DNA of 8,573 nucleotides from Ignavibacteriales bacterium. GTDB taxonomy: Bacteria > Bacteroidota > Ignavibacteria > Ignavibacteriales > Ignavibacteriaceae. Below are positions 1-6,171 of the stretch, one piece after another (positions within the stretch are counted from its first letter, which is position 1; the number at the start of each line of letters is the position of its first letter). The position numbers were made by a program, and so were the translations under genes. Location: contig DAIEML010000093.1 of assembly GCA_027349615.1 (NCBI GenBank), positions 1 to 8,573 on the forward strand, in the 5' to 3' direction. The notes under the pieces were generated by a model. It did no database searches. It was given only the letters and a program-made list of their open reading frames with translations, and had not been told where the DNA came from.

Positions 1-435
1 TTCAGATGAAATAAATCTTTGAGAAAAATCTGTTCCCGATAAATGTTCTTGAAGAATTAAATACATTCCGTAAGTTAATCCGTCAGCAAGATTTGAGTTT
101 TTCGAAAAGTTGATTGCGATTTTTTTAGGATTTTTTTTCTTCAAATAATCTAATAATAATTCTCTTATTGATTGAACATATCCTCTTACGTTTTTATAAG
201 CGCCAATTCTCTCAAAGCTTTCTGCATCAAGCGATCCAACAATTGCAGTTGTATCGCCATCTTTACTAATCATAAAAGCAGACTGCCATGTGCATCCAAC
301 TCCAGCAATCATATCTAGCGCCGGATCTTTTATGTTACCGCTTTCGCGAACAAATGTTAACCAAAGATCAATATTTTTTTCATTTAATATTTGAATTGCC
401 TGATCGATTTTCTGTTTTATTATTTCGTTAACCAT
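1..435 (-). CDS. Aminopeptidase P-like (M24 family) protein, N-terminal part
   Basis: This is an uninterrupted frame of 145 codons from ATG at 435 to the window edge; the rest of the gene lies outside. The protein begins MVNEIIKQKIDQAIQILNEK. It continues with 'DLWLTFVRESGNIKDPALDMIAG' in two parts (residues 23-35 and 36-45), which resembles the creatinase N-terminal domain that precedes the metallopeptidase domain of Xaa-Pro aminopeptidases and prolidases. In that family the N-domain helps form the oligomer, and the C-domain holds two metals and cleaves Xaa-Pro bonds, usually in the cytoplasm. I see no signal peptide. The start is backed by a purine-rich AGAGGG at 440-445, four bases upstream of ATG. 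The gene is divergent from gdhA, which would fit peptide and amino-acid catabolism. The metal-binding catalytic half is not visible, so activity cannot be judged and an inactive creatinase-fold homologue remains possible. Confidence 0.75.
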   Translation of the reverse strand, partial: MVNEIIKQKIDQAIQILNEKNIDLWLTFVRESGNIKDPALDMIAGVGCTWQSAFMISKDGDTTAIVGSLDAESFERIGAYKNVRGYVQSIRELLLDYLKKKNPKKIAINFSKNSNLADGLTYGMYLILQEHLSGTDFSQRFISSE

Positions 436-501
436 TTTTCCCTCTGAAATTTCATTTCATATAGATTTTTCTATGAAAATCTACCAAATATGCTTTAAAT
501 A

Positions 502-546
502 TACTATTTCAATTAAATAGTAAATTTTCTTAATTTATTAAGAAAA
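502..546. repeat. Two adjacent perfect inverted repeats (candidate operators)
   Basis: Arm TACTATTT (502-509) pairs perfectly with AAATAGTA (515-522) around a 5-base spacer. Two bases later, arm TTTTCTTAA (525-533) pairs perfectly with TTAAGAAAA (538-546) around TTTA. They lie in a divergent promoter region and overlap the weak candidate minus-strand promoter, so dimeric regulator sites are plausible. They are AT-only or nearly so, and in DNA this AT-rich such palindromes can arise by chance. Confidence 0.45.
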
Positions 547-661
547 ACTTTCAGCATAACCTTTTTTACTAAAGGGTTAAAACAAGGATAGTTTCAAAAG
601 TTCAGAATAATCCAATTTTGTTAAGAGAAAAAGCTATTAATCAGCTTAGACATTTTAGTTT

Positions 662-667
662 TATAAT
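662..667 (+). promoter_or_regulatory. Candidate -10 box for gdhA
   Basis: A perfect TATAAT lies about 87 bases before the gdhA ATG. No TTGACA-like -35 is present at 16-18 bp upstream (the bases there read roughly aatcag). If used, transcription would begin near 674 and place the 704-720 inverted repeat in the leader. In DNA this AT-rich a TATAAT by chance is likely. Confidence 0.2.
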
Positions 668-703
668 TACTAATTTTAGTCAAATAAAAAAACAAATTTC
701 AAG

Positions 704-720
704 ATGTAACAAAATTACAT
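704..720. repeat. Inverted repeat ATGTAA-N5-TTACAT upstream of gdhA
   Basis: A perfect 6-bp inverted repeat with a 5-base spacer (CAAAA) lies 33 bases before the gdhA start. Its form (TGTAA near TTACA) loosely resembles operators of CRP/FNR-superfamily regulators, but the spacing does not match the GTA-N8-TAC NtcA form. It could be an operator or a small 5' leader hairpin. Confidence 0.35.
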
Positions 721-753
721 TCATATTTACTAACAAAAACTTGAGAGCTTACA

Positions 754-2094
754 ATGTCTGATTATTCAAAAAAATTATTGGCTGAAGTAAAAACTAAAAA
801 TCCAAATGAACCAGAATTTCATCAAGCAGTTGAAGAGATTGTTGAATCACTTGATACAGTTTTAGAACGTCATCCAGAATATCGATCTGCAAAAATTTTG
901 GAAAGAATGGTTGAACCAGAAAGAACAATTACATTTCGTGTACCGTGGATGGATGATCAAGGAGAAATTCATATCAATCGTGGTTTCAGAATTGAAATGA
1001 ACAGTGCAATTGGCCCTTATAAAGGAGGATTAAGATTTCACCCATCAGTTAATTTAGGAATTTTAAAATTTTTAGCATTTGAACAAGTATTTAAAAACAG
1101 CTTAACTACACTTCCAATGGGCGGCGGCAAAGGCGGTTCTGATTTTGATCCGAAAGGGAAAAGCGATAACGAAGTTATGCGTTTCTGCCAAAGCTTTATG
1201 ACTGAATTGTATAGACATATTGGCCCAGATACTGATGTACCAGCCGGAGATATCGGAGTCGGCACAAGAGAAATTGGTTTCTTATTCGGGCAATATAAAA
1301 GATTAAAGAATGAATTTACAGGAGTACTCACTGGAAAAGGATTAAGCTGGGGCGGCTCGTTAATTCGACCTGAAGCTACCGGGTACGGCGCAGTTTATTT
1401 TGCTCAAGAAATGTTGAAGACTAAAAAAGAAAATATTGAAGGAAAAGTATTTGCAATTTCAGGATTTGGAAATGTTGCATGGGGCGCAGTTCAAAAAATT
1501 ACTCACCTTGGAGGAAAAGTTGTTACACTTTCCGGCCCAGATGGTTTTGTTTATGATAAAGACGGTATCAAGGGAGAAAAAATTGATTACATGTTAAAGT
1601 TAAGAGCAAGCGCTAACGATAAGGTTCAAGATTATGCAGATAAATTTAAAGTTGAATTTCATCCTGGCAAAAGACCTTGGGGAGTTAAAGTTGATGTTGC
1701 AATGCCATGTGCTACACAAAATGAACTTTTCCCGGAAGATGCAAAAGAACTAATTAAGAATGGCTGCAAATGTGTATGCGAAGCTGCAAATATGCCAACA
1801 ACTTTAGATGCTTATAAAATATTTAAAGAAGCAGGAATGTTATTCGCTCCAGGCAAAGCGGCAAATGCAGGCGGCGTTGCTGTTTCTGGATTAGAAATGT
1901 CTCAAGACAGCATGCGCCTACCATGGCCAAAGGAAGAAGTCGATCATCGCTTGCAGCAGATAATGACAAAAATCCACGAAACATGTTTATCTACAGCAGA
2001 AAGATTTGGAACTCCTGGAAATTATGTTAACGGAGCCAACATTGCAGGATTCTTAAAAGTAGCAGACGCAATGCTTGACCAAGGTCTTGTCTAA
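754..2094 (+). CDS. gdhA: Glutamate dehydrogenase (hexameric, probably NAD-preferring)
   Basis: Catalyses reversible oxidative deamination of glutamate to 2-oxoglutarate and ammonium in the cytoplasm. The 446 residues match the usual ~450 of small hexameric GDHs, so the protein is complete. Substrate-domain motifs: GPYKGGLRFH (87-96, Lys90), PMGGGKGGSD (121-130, catalytic Lys126) and PAGDIGVG (163-170, catalytic Asp166). The Rossmann fold shows GFGNVAWGA (237-245). NAGGVAVSGLEMSQ (371-384, Ser378) lies by the active site, and the conserved C-terminal YVNGANIAGFLKVADAM follows. At the coenzyme site Phe238, Pro262 and Asp263 are the residues of the NAD-specific Clostridium symbiosum enzyme; NADP-type GDHs have Ser at the first two positions. 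I therefore infer NAD use, though some Bacteroides relatives with similar motifs accept both coenzymes. The ATG is preceded by a weak GAGAG, six bases away. A GC-rich hairpin follows the stop. Confidence 0.96.
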   Translation: MSDYSKKLLAEVKTKNPNEPEFHQAVEEIVESLDTVLERHPEYRSAKILERMVEPERTITFRVPWMDDQGEIHINRGFRIEMNSAIGPYKGGLRFHPSVNLGILKFLAFEQVFKNSLTTLPMGGGKGGSDFDPKGKSDNEVMRFCQSFMTELYRHIGPDTDVPAGDIGVGTREIGFLFGQYKRLKNEFTGVLTGKGLSWGGSLIRPEATGYGAVYFAQEMLKTKKENIEGKVFAISGFGNVAWGAVQKITHLGGKVVTLSGPDGFVYDKDGIKGEKIDYMLKLRASANDKVQDYADKFKVEFHPGKRPWGVKVDVAMPCATQNELFPEDAKELIKNGCKCVCEAANMPTTLDAYKIFKEAGMLFAPGKAANAGGVAVSGLEMSQDSMRLPWPKEEVDHRLQQIMTKIHETCLSTAERFGTPGNYVNGANIAGFLKVADAMLDQGLV

Positions 2095-2122
2095 CTTGAT
2101 ATTACAATCAAATCTTCTTAAA

Positions 2123-2150
2123 CTGCACCGGTTCAATTCTGCCGGTGCAG
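2123..2150 (+). terminator. GC-rich hairpin after gdhA
   Basis: Stem CTGCACCGG (2123-2131) pairs perfectly over 9 bp with CCGGTGCAG (2142-2150) around a 10-base loop, 28 bases after the gdhA stop. It stands out as GC-rich in AT-rich surroundings. No T-run follows on the plus strand (aatattccta), so it is not a canonical intrinsic terminator. It may be a 3'-end stabiliser, a partial terminator or an attenuator before the next gene, which begins 42 bases on. Confidence 0.6.
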
Positions 2151-2192
2151 AATATTCCTAATTGAATTCGCATCTAAAAAAATTTTAATTTT

Positions 2193-5180
2193 ATGGATAA
2201 GTTTAATCTTCTGGATATAGAAGATATATTTACAAGCCGCATTAAAGAATTCCAAAAATTAATGCGCTATAAAATTAGAGAAATTCTTCTTGTTTCAAGT
2301 CTTTATGATTATTATCTATTTGAGGAAGACGGAAGACTTTACGAATTACTAAGAGAAGAATACCAAGTACTTAACTTAAGTCAGGCACCAGAAATCACCC
2401 ACGTTTCAAACGGCTCAGAAGCTTTTGAACTTGCAGTAACCGAAGGCAATTTTGATTTAATTATTACAACACTTCATATTGAAGATATGCATGCAGTTAA
2501 ATTTGCACAAATGATTCGACGAGCCGGTTTAACTATTCCAATTATACTTCTTGCATACGACAACAAAGAACGAAAAGAATTAATTGCAAATTATGATACT
2601 TCAATTTTCGATAGAATTTTTATTTGGCAGGGAGATTTCCGACTAATTATCGGTATCGTAAAATATGCTGAAGACAGAATAAATGTTGAAAATGATTCTG
2701 TTGCTGTCGGTGTTCAGGTAATTATTTTAGTTGAAGACAATGTAAAATTCTATTCAACTTATCTTCCTTTAATTTATACTGAAATTTTCAAACAATCTCA
2801 ACGCTTAATTTCTGAAGGCGTTAATATTACTCATAAATTTTTAAGAATGAGAGCAAGGCCGAAAATTTTACTTTGTACAACTTATGAAGAAGCTTGGGAA
2901 TATTATACAAAATATGAAGAATATATTTTAGGAATAATCACTGACAGCAATTTCAGGCACTTAGGAATTCGCGATCCTGAAGCTGGTATAAAATTTTCAA
3001 AAACAGTTAAGGCACAGCATGAAGATATTCCAATTCTACTTCAATCAAGTAATCCGGAATTTGAAAATAAAGCTCACGAAGCCGGTGCTTCCTTTTTACT
3101 TAAAGGCTCGCCAAAGCTGCTACATGAGCTTCGTGATTTCATGTTAAACAATTTTGGATTTGGTGATTTTATTTTTCAAACATTTGATGGGAAAGTTGTC
3201 GGACGTGCTGCTAACCTTAAAACTTTAGAAGATCAATTAAAAATTGTACCGGATGAAAGCATTGTTTACCACGCAGAAAGAAATCACTTTTCAAAATGGC
3301 TAAAAGCTAGAACTGAATTTTGGCTGGCAGATAAACTTCGTCCTAGAAAAGTTTCTGAATTTAGATCTACTGAAGAATTAAGAGACGATTTGATTACTGC
3401 GTTAAAAGTTTATCAAGAATTACGATTACGAGGAATTATAACCGATTTTGATAAAGAATCATTCGATCCTAAAAATAGTTTTGCAAGAATCGGCGGCGGT
3501 TCGCTAGGAGGTAAAGCAAGAGGTTTAGGATTTATCAACACATTGATTAACAATAACAGAATCCGCCATAAGTTTGAAGGAATTGAAATCTCCGTTCCAT
3601 CTGCTGTTGTTATAGCGACTGATGTTTTCGATCAATTTCTTGATGAAAATCATTTAGATGTTTTTACTTTAAGCAGTTATTCCGATACTGAAATTACGCG
3701 CAAATTTACAGAAGCAACTTTATTCCCTATTGAAATTAAAAATAAGCTTCTCGATTTTCTCGAAACCATTCACGAGCCTCTGGCAGTGCGTTCGTCAAGT
3801 TTATTGGAAGATTCTCAATTTCAACCGTTCGCTGGAGTTTATCAAACGTTTATGATTCCGAATAATGATCCTGATATAAATATTCGGCTAGATGAACTTC
3901 TCCATTGCATCAAAGGTGTTTATGCTTCTACTTTTTATAAAAAAGCTCAAGATTATATGAAGGCAACTTCTTACAGACTTGAAGAAGAAAAAATGGCAGT
4001 AATAGTTCAACGTCTTGTTGGTTCGCAGCATCATGAAAGATTTTATCCTGACTTTGCCGGCGTTGCAAAATCATATAACTTTTATCCGGTACAGCCGCAA
4101 AAATCAACTGACGGAATTGCTTTAGTTGCACTTGGTTTGGGAAAGCAAGTTGTTGATGGAGGAAATGCGGTTAGATTTTGCCCTAAATATCCAAAACATC
4201 TTTTGCAGTTTTATTCTACAAAAGAAACTATTCGGAATGCACAACAAGAATTTTTTGCTTTAAATATTTATGGCCATCTCGATCCGGATCCAACTCATCC
4301 GCCGGATCAACTTGTTAAAAAATATTTTTTAAATAAATCTGAAGATGATAATACTTTATTTCATGTCGGTTCTACATATTCAGTAGAGAACGATGCTGTT
4401 TACGATGGAATTTCAAGAAATGGAAATCGTGTAGTTACCTTTGCACCTATTTTAAAACAAAAAACTTTTCCACTTGCTGAAATTGTGGACATGCTATTGG
4501 ATTTAGGATCTTGGGGCATGGGAGTTCCTGTCGAAATTGAATTTGCCGTAAATTTAGATGTTCCACCAGATCATCCAAAAGATTTTGCGATGCTTCAAAT
4601 GAGGCCGCTTGTAATTAGACAAGAAGTAGAAGAACTTGATGTTGATAATTATAAAAAAGACGATTTGATTTGCCTTAGCCAGCAAGTTCTTGGGAATGGC
4701 GCAATAAATGACATTCATGATGTGGTAGTCGTCGATATTCATTCGTTTGATAGATCTCGAAGCCGCGAAGCTGCTGCCGAAGTAAGCAGCATGAATTCAA
4801 AACTTCTTAATCAGCAAAAACCATATTTACTTATTGGTGTGGGAAGATGGGGAAGTTTAGATCAATGGCTGGGGATTCCAGTTACGTGGGACATGATTTC
4901 CGGTGCCAGCGTAATTGTAGAATCTGGTTTTAAAGATTTTAATGTAACACCTTCGCAAGGCTCTCACTTTTTCCAAAATATTACTTCATTTCGAGTAGGT
5001 TATTTTACAATCACTTCATTTGACAATTTAGGATTCGTTGATTGGGCTTGGCTTTCTTCAAGACATGCTGTTGAAGAAATGAGATTTACCAAACATCTTC
5101 ATTTTGATGAACCTTTAGTTGTAAAAATAAATGGGCGTAAGAACAAAGGAATAATTTTTAAACCGGGAAAAGTTAAATAA
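2193..5180 (+). CDS. Tandem receiver-like domains fused to a PPDK/PEP-synthase-type ATP-binding domain
   Basis: A 995-residue, apparently cytoplasmic protein with no signal peptide. (1) Residues ~28-160 form a receiver-like fold. Thr stands where the phospho-accepting Asp should be (DLIITTLH, 88-95) and the conserved Lys is missing, so it is degenerate. (2) Residues ~175-318 form a second receiver with a full set: Glu181/Asp182, Asp251, Ser285 and Lys304. (3) Residues ~325-430 are a linker with a helical YHAERNHFSKWLKAR motif (359-373). (4) Residues ~430-806 are a PEP/pyruvate-binding (PPDK N-terminal, ATP-grasp-like) domain: GGGSLGGKARGLGF (434-447), AVRSSSLLEDS (531-541), FAGVYQTF (546-553), EIEFAV (781-786) and LQMRPL (801-806). 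(5) Residues ~810-995 are a C-terminal domain with IGVGRWGSLDQWLGIPV (881-897) and PSQGSHFFQNITSFRVGY (920-937). The TGGxxSHxAI phosphohistidine swivel and PEP/pyruvate barrel are absent, so PEP synthase or PPDK activity is not expected. From memory, similar unstudied proteins are common in Bacteroidota. The ATG has no Shine-Dalgarno; its leader is A/T-only. Confidence 0.85.
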   Translation: MDKFNLLDIEDIFTSRIKEFQKLMRYKIREILLVSSLYDYYLFEEDGRLYELLREEYQVLNLSQAPEITHVSNGSEAFELAVTEGNFDLIITTLHIEDMHAVKFAQMIRRAGLTIPIILLAYDNKERKELIANYDTSIFDRIFIWQGDFRLIIGIVKYAEDRINVENDSVAVGVQVIILVEDNVKFYSTYLPLIYTEIFKQSQRLISEGVNITHKFLRMRARPKILLCTTYEEAWEYYTKYEEYILGIITDSNFRHLGIRDPEAGIKFSKTVKAQHEDIPILLQSSNPEFENKAHEAGASFLLKGSPKLLHELRDFMLNNFGFGDFIFQTFDGKVVGRAANLKTLEDQLKIVPDESIVYHAERNHFSKWLKARTEFWLADKLRPRKVSEFRSTEELRDDLITALKVYQELRLRGIITDFDKESFDPKNSFARIGGGSLGGKARGLGFINTLINNNRIRHKFEGIEISVPSAVVIATDVFDQFLDENHLDVFTLSSYSDTEITRKFTEATLFPIEIKNKLLDFLETIHEPLAVRSSSLLEDSQFQPFAGVYQTFMIPNNDPDINIRLDELLHCIKGVYASTFYKKAQDYMKATSYRLEEEKMAVIVQRLVGSQHHERFYPDFAGVAKSYNFYPVQPQKSTDGIALVALGLGKQVVDGGNAVRFCPKYPKHLLQFYSTKETIRNAQQEFFALNIYGHLDPDPTHPPDQLVKKYFLNKSEDDNTLFHVGSTYSVENDAVYDGISRNGNRVVTFAPILKQKTFPLAEIVDMLLDLGSWGMGVPVEIEFAVNLDVPPDHPKDFAMLQMRPLVIRQEVEELDVDNYKKDDLICLSQQVLGNGAINDIHDVVVVDIHSFDRSRSREAAAEVSSMNSKLLNQQKPYLLIGVGRWGSLDQWLGIPVTWDMISGASVIVESGFKDFNVTPSQGSHFFQNITSFRVGYFTITSFDNLGFVDWAWLSSRHAVEEMRFTKHLHFDEPLVVKINGRKNKGIIFKPGKVK

Positions 5181-5186
5181 TAAAAA

Positions 5187-5543
5187 TCACTTCTTATTGG
5201 AATAAAACAATCCGACCAATCCTGTTACAAAAGCAAAATAAGGAAAAAATATGTAATGCCATTCTTGGAGTTTTAGAGAGGAAGTTAAAAATAATCGGGA
5301 AGAAAGATAAATAAATGTAAATGTTACTCCCGTTAATAAAAAACTAATTATTCCAATTCTGAAATTTAATCTCCAAAAACTTTCGTCTGGCTTTGAATTT
5401 AACTTTTCAACAAACAAAGGATGGAATACAAGAACAATTAAAATGAAAATTCCCTTTTCCCCAAATAAAGCTACTCCTATTATGCAAAGGATACCAACTA
5501 TGGTAATAAACAAAAATGCAAGCGGAGTATTTTTGTAATACAT
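5187..5543 (-). CDS. Small four-helix integral membrane protein, unknown function
   Basis: 118 residues. Four hydrophobic stretches are visible, at about 8-27, 30-46, 62-81 and 96-114, joined by short polar loops (HPLFVEKLNSKPDESFWRLN between helices 2 and 3), with a basic tail SNKK. I do not recognise the family and see no catalytic or metal-binding motif. It converges on the large + strand gene with only six bases between the two stops and no obvious terminator. The lipoprotein gene ends 48 bases upstream on the same strand, so the two could be co-transcribed. The ATG start has no clear ribosome binding site. It is likely real because its hydrophobic periodicity is coherent across the whole length and no larger frame competes. 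Confidence 0.7.
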   Translation of the reverse strand: MYYKNTPLAFLFITIVGILCIIGVALFGEKGIFILIVLVFHPLFVEKLNSKPDESFWRLNFRIGIISFLLTGVTFTFIYLSSRLFLTSSLKLQEWHYIFFPYFAFVTGLVGLFYSNKK

Positions 5544-5566
5544 TTTTAGAGTTTTGAAAATATTTT

Positions 5567-5582
5567 AGTTTTCCTGAAAACT
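5567..5582 (-). terminator. Weak A/T hairpin after the lipoprotein gene
   Basis: AGTTTT (5567-5572) pairs with AAAACT (5577-5582), with C5573-G5576 closing a tight loop. It lies ten bases past the lipoprotein stop on the minus strand. The run after it is AAAATATTTT rather than a T-tract. The stem is A/T-rich and may be chance. Confidence 0.3.
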
Positions 5583-5591
5583 TTTAAATAA

Positions 5592-6011
5592 TTACTTACC
5601 GCTAAATGCCATCGTTACTTTTCCAGTAAATGCAGTAAAAGAAATTGTAATTTTTTGCGGCTGAGCAAAAATTTCATATTCATTTGTGTAAGTAGTTGGT
5701 CCGGTCATCTTTTGATCCATAATTGCATTGCTGGTTGTATCATAAATTGCAATTCTTCCGCTTCCATTTTTAAAATCAGTTATTGCTAAACTTTCATTAA
5801 GCACAGTTGTATTTTTAAATTGAAGTGGAAGTGTAATTGTATAAGACAAACCCTGTGCATCTACGCTGTATACAAAAGAATTTTGGGTGTTTGCAATGGT
5901 TGGATTGTTATATTGAGTATCGGTTGGCGCAGTCGAATTATCTTTCTTACACCCATTTGCAAAAATACTTAATACAAAAATTGCGGCAAGAAACAAAAGA
6001 TATTTTTTCAT
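5592..6011 (-). CDS. Small lipoprotein, unknown function
   Basis: 139 residues. A lipoprotein signal peptide is clear: MKKYLLFLAAIFVLSIFANG then Cys21 (lipobox ANGC), followed by KKDNSTAPTDT, a polar low-complexity linker typical of surface or periplasmic lipoproteins. The mature part (~45-139) is rich in Thr, Ser, Ile and Phe with alternating hydrophobic residues, for example QKITISFTAFTGKVTMAFSG at the C-terminus, which suggests a small beta-sandwich. No family is recognised and no catalytic residues stand out. The ATG at 6011 is fixed by the signal peptide; a weak GAGA lies just upstream. It follows the GH3 gene on the same strand, with its start about 90 bases beyond that gene's original stop, so a shared transcript is possible. 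Confidence 0.8.
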   Translation of the reverse strand: MKKYLLFLAAIFVLSIFANGCKKDNSTAPTDTQYNNPTIANTQNSFVYSVDAQGLSYTITLPLQFKNTTVLNESLAITDFKNGSGRIAIYDTTSNAIMDQKMTGPTTYTNEYEIFAQPQKITISFTAFTGKVTMAFSGK

Positions 6012-6102
6012 TAAAATCTCTTAATTTTTTAGCAACTATTTTTTTCATCTGAAATTTACAATCAATGATTTATAAAAGCTAAGCTTAAATTTCTTAACTA
6101 AA

Positions 6103-6171
6103 TTATTTAATAAGAGCAATTTTTTGTGTTAAAAGAATATCCGGAGTTTGCATAACTACAAAATAAATTCC
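6103..6171 (-). pseudogene. Severed end of the GH3 protein's type IX sorting tag
   Basis: Directly after the TAA at 6172-6174, and in the same frame, 22 codons read GIYFVVMQTPDILLTQKIALIK and then stop at TAA (6103-6105). This is the expected end of a type IX secretion type A tag. The intact tag of the next gene ends SGIYFYRL...TKKMILIK. No start codon or ribosome site precedes the segment, so it is not an independent gene. It would be expressed only by stop-codon readthrough, or in strains where the stop is a sense codon. Confidence 0.85.

Larger units (their letters stand above)
436..753. other. Divergent intergenic region between peptidase and gdhA
   Basis: This 318-bp, very AT-rich spacer has no credible gene. 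Both flanking genes read outward, so it must hold both promoters. Visible structure: a 7-bp stem at 463-482, two back-to-back perfect inverted repeats at 502-546, and a 6-bp inverted repeat at 704-720. On the minus strand, TATATT (503-498) preceded 15 bp earlier by TTTACT (524-519) is a weak candidate promoter for the peptidase. CATATTTG (492-485) resembles the Bacteroidota -7 element TAnnTTTG with one mismatch. On the plus strand a perfect TATAAT lies at 662-667 without a good -35. None of these promoters is strong. Confidence 0.6.

Noticed and set aside
473..520. Tiny 15-codon frame (MKIYQICFKYTISIK) in the divergent spacer
   Set aside because: It has no ribosome binding site and overlaps the palindromes. 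It is too short to support without conservation.
704..720. NtcA-type operator GTA-N8-TAC
   Set aside because: The spacing here is GTA-N7-TAC, and NtcA is a cyanobacterial regulator. The dyad is kept only as an unassigned inverted repeat.
1038..1331. Open antisense frame of 97 codons inside gdhA
   Set aside because: It lies opposite the highly conserved GDH active-site region. The protein is Pro/Ser-rich with no family resemblance and looks like a mirror of gdhA codon use.
2193..5180. Annotation as PEP synthase (ppsA) or pyruvate phosphate dikinase
   Set aside because: Only the nucleotide-binding domain is shared. The phosphohistidine swivel and PEP/pyruvate barrel are not present, so the enzyme name would mislead.
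5837..6052. Open + strand frame of 71 codons
   Set aside because: It overlaps the lipoprotein signal peptide on the other strand, and its product is not domain-like. The lipoprotein reading is far better supported.
6080..6087. Palindrome TAAGCTTA after the GH3 gene as a terminator
   Set aside because: It is only a short 8-base self-complementary site with no loop and no T-run.
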